37,347 nucleotides of DNA, taken from contig JAIXKK010000083.1 in the NCBI GenBank assembly GCA_026954325.1, forward strand, positions 1 through 37,347, read 5' to 3'. Of this stretch, positions 32,343 through 37,347 are shown piece by piece. The DNA is from Bryobacterales bacterium (GTDB taxonomy: Bacteria; Acidobacteriota; Terriglobia; Bryobacterales; Bryobacteraceae). Position 1 is the stretch's first letter. Every line of letters starts with the position of its first letter. A model generated the notes under the pieces. The model had not been told where the DNA came from. It did not search any database and worked only from the letters and a program-made list of their open reading frames with translations. The position numbers and the translations under genes are program-made.

Positions 32343-34505
32343 ATGGCTGCTAGCGCACCTATCCCATCCATCTCTGCGACCCGGATTCCGGCCGAACGGT
32401 TACATGCGGCGGGAGGAAAGGACGCACCGCGGCCCAAGGCTGGAAGCTTCGCGAGCGCCCTCGGCGTGAGCCTTCGCTCAGCGCCGTGGAAGGAGATGAG
32501 CGTTCCGCTGGCCGTGTTGGGAATCCTGCTGGCGATGGTCACGCCGATGCCGTCGCTGCTGCTCGACTTTCTCATCAGCGCGAATATCACGATGTCTGTG
32601 ATCATCCTGCTCGTGGCGATGCACATTCTCCGGCCCGTGGAGTTCAGCATTTTTCCCACGACGCTGCTGCTGATGACGCTGTTCCGCCTGGCGTTGAATG
32701 TATCGAGCGCGAGGCTGATCCTGCTCGACGGAAACACGGGAACTTCGGCGGCCGGCGAGGTGATTGAGGCCTTCGGCCAGTTTGTGGTCGGCGGCAATTA
32801 CATCATCGGCGCCGTGATTTTCCTCGTATTGATCGCCATTCAATACGTGGTGATCAACCACGGCGCGGTCCGCATTTCGGAAGTCACGGCTCGATTCACC
32901 TTGGATGCGCTCCCAGGCAAGCAGATGTCAATCGATTCGGATCTCAACGCGGGATTGATTGACGAGGCGGAGGCGCGTGTTCGCCGGAAGCAGCTTGCGG
33001 CGGAAGCGGAGTTTTACGGGGCCATGGACGGGGCATCGCGGTTTACCCAAAGGGATGCGGTGGCAAGTATTCTGATTACGGCCATCAACATCATCGCCGG
33101 GATTCTGATTGGAATTCTGCAACACGGGATGGATATCACGCGCGCGCTTGAAACTTATACGGTGCTTACGATCGGAGATGGTTTGGTGACGGTAATCCCC
33201 GCCTTAATGATTTCCATTTCCGGGGGACTGATTGTAACTCGCGCGAGTTCGGAGAAAGGCCTGGAAGCCGACGTACGGCAACAGTTGTTCAGCCAGTCCC
33301 AGCCCCTGCTGCTCGCCTCGGGGGTGCTGCTGGCGATGGCCATGTTTCCCGGACTCCCCAAGGTTCCATTTCTCGCGATCGGGGGAGGATTGGGATACGC
33401 GGCGATACGGATGCGGGGAGAAGAAGCCGCGTCGAGAGCGGAAACGGCGGCGGCCCCGGCAGCGGCTCAACCCAAGGAGAACATTGAATCCTTGCTGCGG
33501 GTGGACCTGCTGGCGGTGGAAGTGGGATTGGGGCTGGTGAGGCTTGTGGAAGGGGGGCAGAACTCACCGCTTCTGCGGAGGATTGGGGCGATCCGGCGCC
33601 AGATGGCGAGCGAGATGGGCTACGTGTTGCCCGCCGTCCGGGTGACGGACAATCTTTCGCTGCGGGCTTCGGAATACTTGATTTTGCTGAAGGGCGTGGA
33701 GATCGCCCGTTTCGATCTGCCCCCGGGACATGAACTGGCGATTGCCGGATCGCGGGTTACAACAAAGATGAACGGGATACCGGCCAGGGAGCCGGCTTTC
33801 GGCATGGCCGCCATCTGGATCCCTTCGGCCAGGGGTGAGGAAGCGAGACATGCAGGCTATACGGTTGTGGATGCCGTGAGCGTGTTGGGGACGCACCTTG
33901 CGGAGATGGTACGGCGCCACGCGCACGAACTGTTCTCGCGGCAGGACGCCAAGAAGGTGCTGGACCGGGTGGTGGAAGAGAATCCGAAGGTAGTGGAGGA
34001 TCTTGTCCCGAAACTGCTGCCGCTCGCAACCGTGCAGAAGGTGCTGCAGAATCTGCTGCGGGAGCGGGTTTCGATTCGGGACGCCGGTTCCATTTTGGAA
34101 GCGCTCGGCGAATCGGCGAGTATCACAAAGAATCCGATTGTGTTGACGGAATTCGTGCGGCAGGCGGTCCGGCGGGTAGTGACGAAACCGTATCTCAACC
34201 CGGCGGGCGACTTACCGGCGTATTTTCTTGATCCTGCGGCGGAGCGGAATCTGGAGAGCGCGGTTGAGCACGGGGAGAACACGTCGCACCTGAACCTGCC
34301 TCCGCAAAGGGTACGGGAATTGCTGGAACGGTTCAGCAGGAGTTTGGGCGCCATGGATACGCCAACGGTGCTGCTTACAGGTTCGGGTTGCCGCTATTTC
34401 CTGCGGCAGATTGTGGAAAGCGCGCAACCGAACCTGGTGGTCCTGGCGCACAACGAGATTCCAACGGGGGTGCGAGTCATTTCCCTGGGTTCGATCGGCG
34501 GGTAA
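32343..34505 (+). CDS. flhA: Flagellar export apparatus protein FlhA
   Basis: Largest membrane component of the export gate and docking platform for chaperones. The 720-residue product has a polar N-terminal stretch of about 50 residues, then eight membrane segments with VTPMPSLLLDFLISANITMSVIILL and the FHIPEP-family signature around FRLALNVSSARLILL. The cytoplasmic loop has ARFTLDALPGKQMSIDSDLNAGLIDEAEARVRR, and a long C-terminal cytoplasmic domain follows from about 370. It sits between flhB and flhF as in many bacteria, 12 bp before flhF. Confidence 0.97.
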   Translation: MAASAPIPSISATRIPAERLHAAGGKDAPRPKAGSFASALGVSLRSAPWKEMSVPLAVLGILLAMVTPMPSLLLDFLISANITMSVIILLVAMHILRPVEFSIFPTTLLLMTLFRLALNVSSARLILLDGNTGTSAAGEVIEAFGQFVVGGNYIIGAVIFLVLIAIQYVVINHGAVRISEVTARFTLDALPGKQMSIDSDLNAGLIDEAEARVRRKQLAAEAEFYGAMDGASRFTQRDAVASILITAINIIAGILIGILQHGMDITRALETYTVLTIGDGLVTVIPALMISISGGLIVTRASSEKGLEADVRQQLFSQSQPLLLASGVLLAMAMFPGLPKVPFLAIGGGLGYAAIRMRGEEAASRAETAAAPAAAQPKENIESLLRVDLLAVEVGLGLVRLVEGGQNSPLLRRIGAIRRQMASEMGYVLPAVRVTDNLSLRASEYLILLKGVEIARFDLPPGHELAIAGSRVTTKMNGIPAREPAFGMAAIWIPSARGEEARHAGYTVVDAVSVLGTHLAEMVRRHAHELFSRQDAKKVLDRVVEENPKVVEDLVPKLLPLATVQKVLQNLLRERVSIRDAGSILEALGESASITKNPIVLTEFVRQAVRRVVTKPYLNPAGDLPAYFLDPAAERNLESAVEHGENTSHLNLPPQRVRELLERFSRSLGAMDTPTVLLTGSGCRYFLRQIVESAQPNLVVLAHNEIPTGVRVISLGSIGG

Positions 34506-34517
34506 CAGGAGGAAGGA

Positions 34518-35726
34518 ATGCGGCTCAAATCGTATTTCGCGGCCAGTGTGGAAGCAGCTATCCAGCAGGCGAGACAGGAACTCGGAGACGAGGCAATGCT
34601 GGTTGACTCCAGGGCAACGTCTCGTGGGACAAAGCATCTGGGGGCGTACGAGGTGGTATTCGCGCTCGAAGAACCGGAGACGAGCACAGAGACTCAGAGC
34701 AAGAGTAGAAAGGCTGCTGACCCGCCGGGACCGAAGCCGCCCGAAGCGAGCAGGCTGCTCGGAGACCTGAGTGAGCTTCGCCGGGAAATGGAGCGCATGA
34801 GCGAGGCCGTGGCGCGATCGGGGACGCTCTCGGTAGCGGCCAGCGGGCTGCTAGCCGATGCAGAGCTAGCGCGCATGTACACATCGCTGCTCGCCGAGGA
34901 TGTGGCCCCGGACGTGGCGCAGGAACTGCTGGCGGGCTGCGCAAAGGAGCCGGTTCGGGATGATGCGGGGCGTACAGTCGCCGCGCGCCTGTTGGGTTCG
35001 CTGAGAGAGCAGATGGAGAAGCAGGTGTCCGTTCATCCGGAACTGGGAAAGGCGGGGCGGGCTTTGCGAAACTCCGCGGGGAAGGTGGTTGCGCTGGTTG
35101 GCCCGCCTGGCGCGGGAAAGACCACGGCGCTGGTGAAACTCGCCGTGCAGTATGGCGTACGCAGCAGAAAGCCGATGCAGATACTTTCGCTCGACAGCTA
35201 CCGGATAGCGGCAGCCGAGCAGCTACGGCACTATGCGGGGATCCTGGGAGTCGGGTTTCAGCCCGTGGAATCACCGGGCATGCTTGCGCGGTATTTGTCG
35301 GAAAATCGTAACAAGGAATGGGTTTTTATAGACACTCCAGGACTAAGTCAAGGTGATGCGGATGTAATACAGGAATTAGCCATTGCGTTTCAAAAACATT
35401 GCGAACTAGACATCCACTTAGTACTATCGGCGGCGGTAAAATCATCCGATCTTAGAGCAGCGGCGGAGCGGTTCCAGGCATTGGCGCCGGACAAGCTTCT
35501 CTTTGCCCACATGGACGAGACGGACACCTTCGGAGGCCTGTTCAGCATCGCTGCGCAGACCAAGAAGCCCGTGTCCTTCCTTTGCGGAGGGCAGAAGATT
35601 CCGGAGGATCTGGAGCCGGCGAGCGTCGAGGGAATCCTGTCACGGATTGTCGCGGGAGCGGGGAGACGCGAGCCGCGGAAGTCGAATCTGTTTGCGCGGG
35701 CCGGGAGCGCAGTCGCCGGTCTGTGA
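34518..35726 (+). CDS. flhF: Flagellar placement GTPase FlhF (SRP-type)
   Basis: SRP-family GTPase that fixes the site and number of flagella. The 402-residue product starts MRLKSYFAASVEAAIQQARQELGDEAMLVDSR, typical for FlhF, followed by a variable region and the NG domain. G1 is GPPGAGKT (195-202), G3 is DTPGLSQGD (272-280), and the G4 position reads AHMDETDTFGG (330-340) where most homologues have TKxDE. The usual partner flhG does not follow; fliA does. A stretch of about 165 bp (35295-35460) around G3 is clearly AT-richer than the rest and uses CTA, TTA and ATA codons. AGGAGG precedes the ATG. Confidence 0.93.
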   Translation: MRLKSYFAASVEAAIQQARQELGDEAMLVDSRATSRGTKHLGAYEVVFALEEPETSTETQSKSRKAADPPGPKPPEASRLLGDLSELRREMERMSEAVARSGTLSVAASGLLADAELARMYTSLLAEDVAPDVAQELLAGCAKEPVRDDAGRTVAARLLGSLREQMEKQVSVHPELGKAGRALRNSAGKVVALVGPPGAGKTTALVKLAVQYGVRSRKPMQILSLDSYRIAAAEQLRHYAGILGVGFQPVESPGMLARYLSENRNKEWVFIDTPGLSQGDADVIQELAIAFQKHCELDIHLVLSAAVKSSDLRAAAERFQALAPDKLLFAHMDETDTFGGLFSIAAQTKKPVSFLCGGQKIPEDLEPASVEGILSRIVAGAGRREPRKSNLFARAGSAVAGL

Positions 35727-35769
35727 TACCGGGAGTTCAACGGCAACTTGAGTTGGGAGAAGTCACGCC

Positions 35770-36519
35770 ATGCATCCATACCGAGCAAGTCCGAAACTGG
35801 CGGGCGAAGAGCGGGAGCAGCTCATCATGGAGCACTTGCCGCAAGTCCGGCTGATCGCTCGCCGAATCCATGAGCGGCTGCCGGAGAGCGTTAGTCTCGA
35901 AGATCTGGTTTCGACGGGCGTCGTCGGCCTGATCTCCGCGATCGACCACTTCGACCCGAGCCACAACGTCAAGCTGAAGACGTACGCGGAGTACAAGATC
36001 CGCGGTGCGATCCTGGACAGTCTGCGCGGGCTCGATTGGGCGCCGCGCCAGCAGCGAAAAAGGACGAAGCAGATTGAAGCGGCGATCGCGTCGTTGGAAC
36101 AGCGTTTGCATGGAGCGCCGACGGAGGAACAAATTGCGGCGGAGTTGCGGCTGACCATCGACGAGTATCATGAGTGGCTGGTCGACATCCGCGGGGTCAA
36201 TCTCGGAAGTCTGGAATCCACCTCGAATGATGAAGACGGGCGCGACTTGCTGAAGTACATATCGGACGATGAAGAGCAATGGCCCTCGAGGCTGTTGGAG
36301 CGCTCCGAACTCGAGAAACTGCTCACGGAAGCGATTGAGCGGATGCCGCCCGTCGAGAGGACGGTTCTGAGCCTGTACTACCACGAGGAGATGACGTTGC
36401 GGGAGATCGCCAAGATCGTGGAACTGCATGAATCTCGCGTCTCGCAGCTCAAGTCGCAGGCAATTCTGAGGCTGCGGGCGTTCATCGAGAAGCGGTGGCC
36501 GACGACGCGAGGGGTGTAG
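35770..36519 (+). CDS. fliA: Flagellar sigma factor (sigma-28, FliA/WhiG group)
   Basis: RNA polymerase sigma factor for late flagellar genes. The 249-residue product has region 2 (SLEDLVSTGVVGLISAIDHFDPSHNVKLKTYAEYKIRGAILDSLRGLDWAPRQQR), with the GAILDSLR.LDW.PR pattern of FliA. It has a region 3 segment (GAPTEEQIAAELRLTIDEYHEWL) and region 4 with its helix-turn-helix (MTLREIAKIVELHESRVSQLKSQAILRLR). Its likely targets in the window are the TCCGATGA elements before flaG and before fliK. It starts 43 bp after flhF; the ribosome site is GGAGAAG. Confidence 0.96.
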   Translation: MHPYRASPKLAGEEREQLIMEHLPQVRLIARRIHERLPESVSLEDLVSTGVVGLISAIDHFDPSHNVKLKTYAEYKIRGAILDSLRGLDWAPRQQRKRTKQIEAAIASLEQRLHGAPTEEQIAAELRLTIDEYHEWLVDIRGVNLGSLESTSNDEDGRDLLKYISDDEEQWPSRLLERSELEKLLTEAIERMPPVERTVLSLYYHEEMTLREIAKIVELHESRVSQLKSQAILRLRAFIEKRWPTTRGV

Positions 36520-36522
36520 ATC

Positions 36523-37347
36523 ATGGCGGAGATGGACTTGAAGGCGATTGGCGAGGGCGGAAGGTATATCGCGGAAGCCTTCGCCAGCGCTTTCGGGCAA
36601 TCGATCGAGGCCATGACGAGCGAACGGCCGGAAATCGATTGGAGTGTTCTTCCCGCCGGGACTAACCTTTCCACCGAGACAGACGGATGGTTGTGGTGGG
36701 AGCAGCCGCTGACGGCGGCGCCAGGATCGGCGTGCTGGCTGGGCGCGGGCGAGAGTACGTGGAGCGAAACGGGGCGTCTTGCGCTGGCGGCGGCGGGGCT
36801 GGACGACATCACGGCGGAGGATTGCCGCGGAACCTGGATGGAGATTCAGGGCCAGGCGCTCTCTTCGATGGGGCAAGCGCTCACTCGGCGAATCCGCAAG
36901 GAAGTCAATTGCGAGAAGGGTCGTGAGATTGACCCTCCACCAGGCCCGAACTGGAGCATCGAGATAAAGGGGAAGCTGGGCGCGGCGCTGCTCAAGGTGG
37001 TTTTCGGTTGGAACGAAGCGCTGCACCTTGCGGCGGAGCCGGCGAGTGAACCGGCGAAGAAGCAACCGGGAAGCGCGCCAGACGCCAAGGCTGGGGGAGT
37101 GTCCCCGGGGCGGACATTGTCTCCGGCGGTGGAGAATTCACGGACCCTGGAACTGCTTCTCGAAGTGGAGTTGCCGGTGAGTATCAGCTTCGGCCGGACA
37201 CAGATCCCGCTGCGCGACGTGCTCAAGCTCAACTCGGGGTCAATCGTCGAATTGAACCGGGCGATTTCCGAGCCAGTGGATCTTATTGTGAATAATTGCG
37301 TCATAGCGCGCGGGGAGGTGGTGGTGGTGGAGGGAAACTATGGGGTG
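36523..37347 (+). CDS. FliN/FliY-like motor switch protein, cut by the window end
   Basis: The frame is open from the ATG at 36523 to the last base (275 codons, no stop). The C-terminal part is a clear SpoA domain: residues from about 209 read LELLLEVELPVSISFGRTQ, then LRDVLKLNSGSIVELNRA and VNNCVIARGEVVVVEGNYGV, so only a few residues should be missing. The first 180 residues are not FliN-like. They contain ITAEDCRGTWMEIQGQALSSMG (96-117), which weakly recalls the helix of CheC/FliY proteins, and a Trp-rich stretch (WLWWEQP). An Ala/Pro/Lys linker joins the halves. It may be a FliY-like C-ring subunit standing in for FliM, which is not seen here; that is inference. It starts 3 bases after the fliA stop. 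Confidence 0.75.
   Translation, partial: MAEMDLKAIGEGGRYIAEAFASAFGQSIEAMTSERPEIDWSVLPAGTNLSTETDGWLWWEQPLTAAPGSACWLGAGESTWSETGRLALAAAGLDDITAEDCRGTWMEIQGQALSSMGQALTRRIRKEVNCEKGREIDPPPGPNWSIEIKGKLGAALLKVVFGWNEALHLAAEPASEPAKKQPGSAPDAKAGGVSPGRTLSPAVENSRTLELLLEVELPVSISFGRTQIPLRDVLKLNSGSIVELNRAISEPVDLIVNNCVIARGEVVVVEGNYGV

Noticed and set aside
30938..32353. Plus-strand open frame of 471 codons within fliR and flhB
   Set aside because: It runs in another frame through two well-supported export-gate genes and shows no family features.
35737..37065. Minus-strand open frame of 442 codons opposite fliA and the FliY-like gene
   Set aside because: Antisense shadow of coding sequence; the sense products match known families.
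1..37347. tRNA or rRNA genes, CRISPR arrays, transposases, prophage or integrase genes
   Set aside because: None was recognised on either strand by reading the sequence; a covariance-model search was not possible here.

Overview
The window looks like a chromosomal segment of a GC-rich (about 60 percent) Gram-negative bacterium, most likely an acidobacterium of the Solibacter/Bryobacter type. That placement is inference, from P- and L-ring flagellar genes, a DUF1385-prfA-prmC block, large secreted acetylxylan-esterase-like hydrolases, a Tat-exported orphan family, and the lack of typical proteobacterial synteny. No rRNA, tRNA, CRISPR array, insertion sequence or prophage was seen.

Layout. (1) 49-3936: exopolysaccharide export genes of the PEP-CTERM/XrtA-associated type: an outer-membrane export protein, a Wzz/GumC-like chain-length protein and a tyrosine autokinase, followed by a small receiver-like protein that has lost its phosphorylation residues. 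(2) 4074-7020: DUF1385 membrane protein, release factor 1 (prfA) and its methyltransferase (prmC). (3) 7094-8696: a hicB-hicA toxin-antitoxin pair joined to dinB (DNA polymerase IV) by 4-bp ATGA overlaps. The 59-residue HicA is easily missed. (4) 8706-14802: M19 dipeptidase, a Tat-signal protein of unknown function, two tandem zinc-ribbon/AIM24 proteins, a small unknown protein and an APC permease. (5) 14804-19226, minus strand: a secreted two-domain hydrolase and a 4-alpha-glucanotransferase gene (malQ) broken by a one-base frameshift. (6) 19283-19843: a solitary nuoB. (7) 19925-37347: a flagellar region.

The flagellar region has three parts. flaG-fliS (plus strand) follow a candidate sigma-28 promoter. 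flgF-flgG-flgA-flgH-flgI-flgJ (minus strand) encode the distal rod, the rings and the rod cap. A divergent plus-strand operon, fliK-flgD-flgE-fliN-fliO-fliP-fliQ-fliR-flhB-flhA-flhF-fliA and a second larger FliN/FliY-like gene cut by the window end, encodes the hook, the export gate, the placement GTPase and the late sigma factor. No fliM, fliG, fliF, fliI, flagellin, fliD, motAB or flhG is present here.

Points for a second look: the hicBA-dinB coupling; -10-like boxes placed exactly 6 nt before start codons (leaderless transcription); paired sigma-54-like elements plus a sigma-28-like element in the flgF/fliK gap; a shared TCCGATGAG sigma-28-like core; a change of GC skew near 16.8-17.0 kb next to the broken malQ; an AT-rich patch inside flhF; a pseudo-receiver behind the exopolysaccharide kinase; and a FliY-like protein with an unusual N-terminal half.
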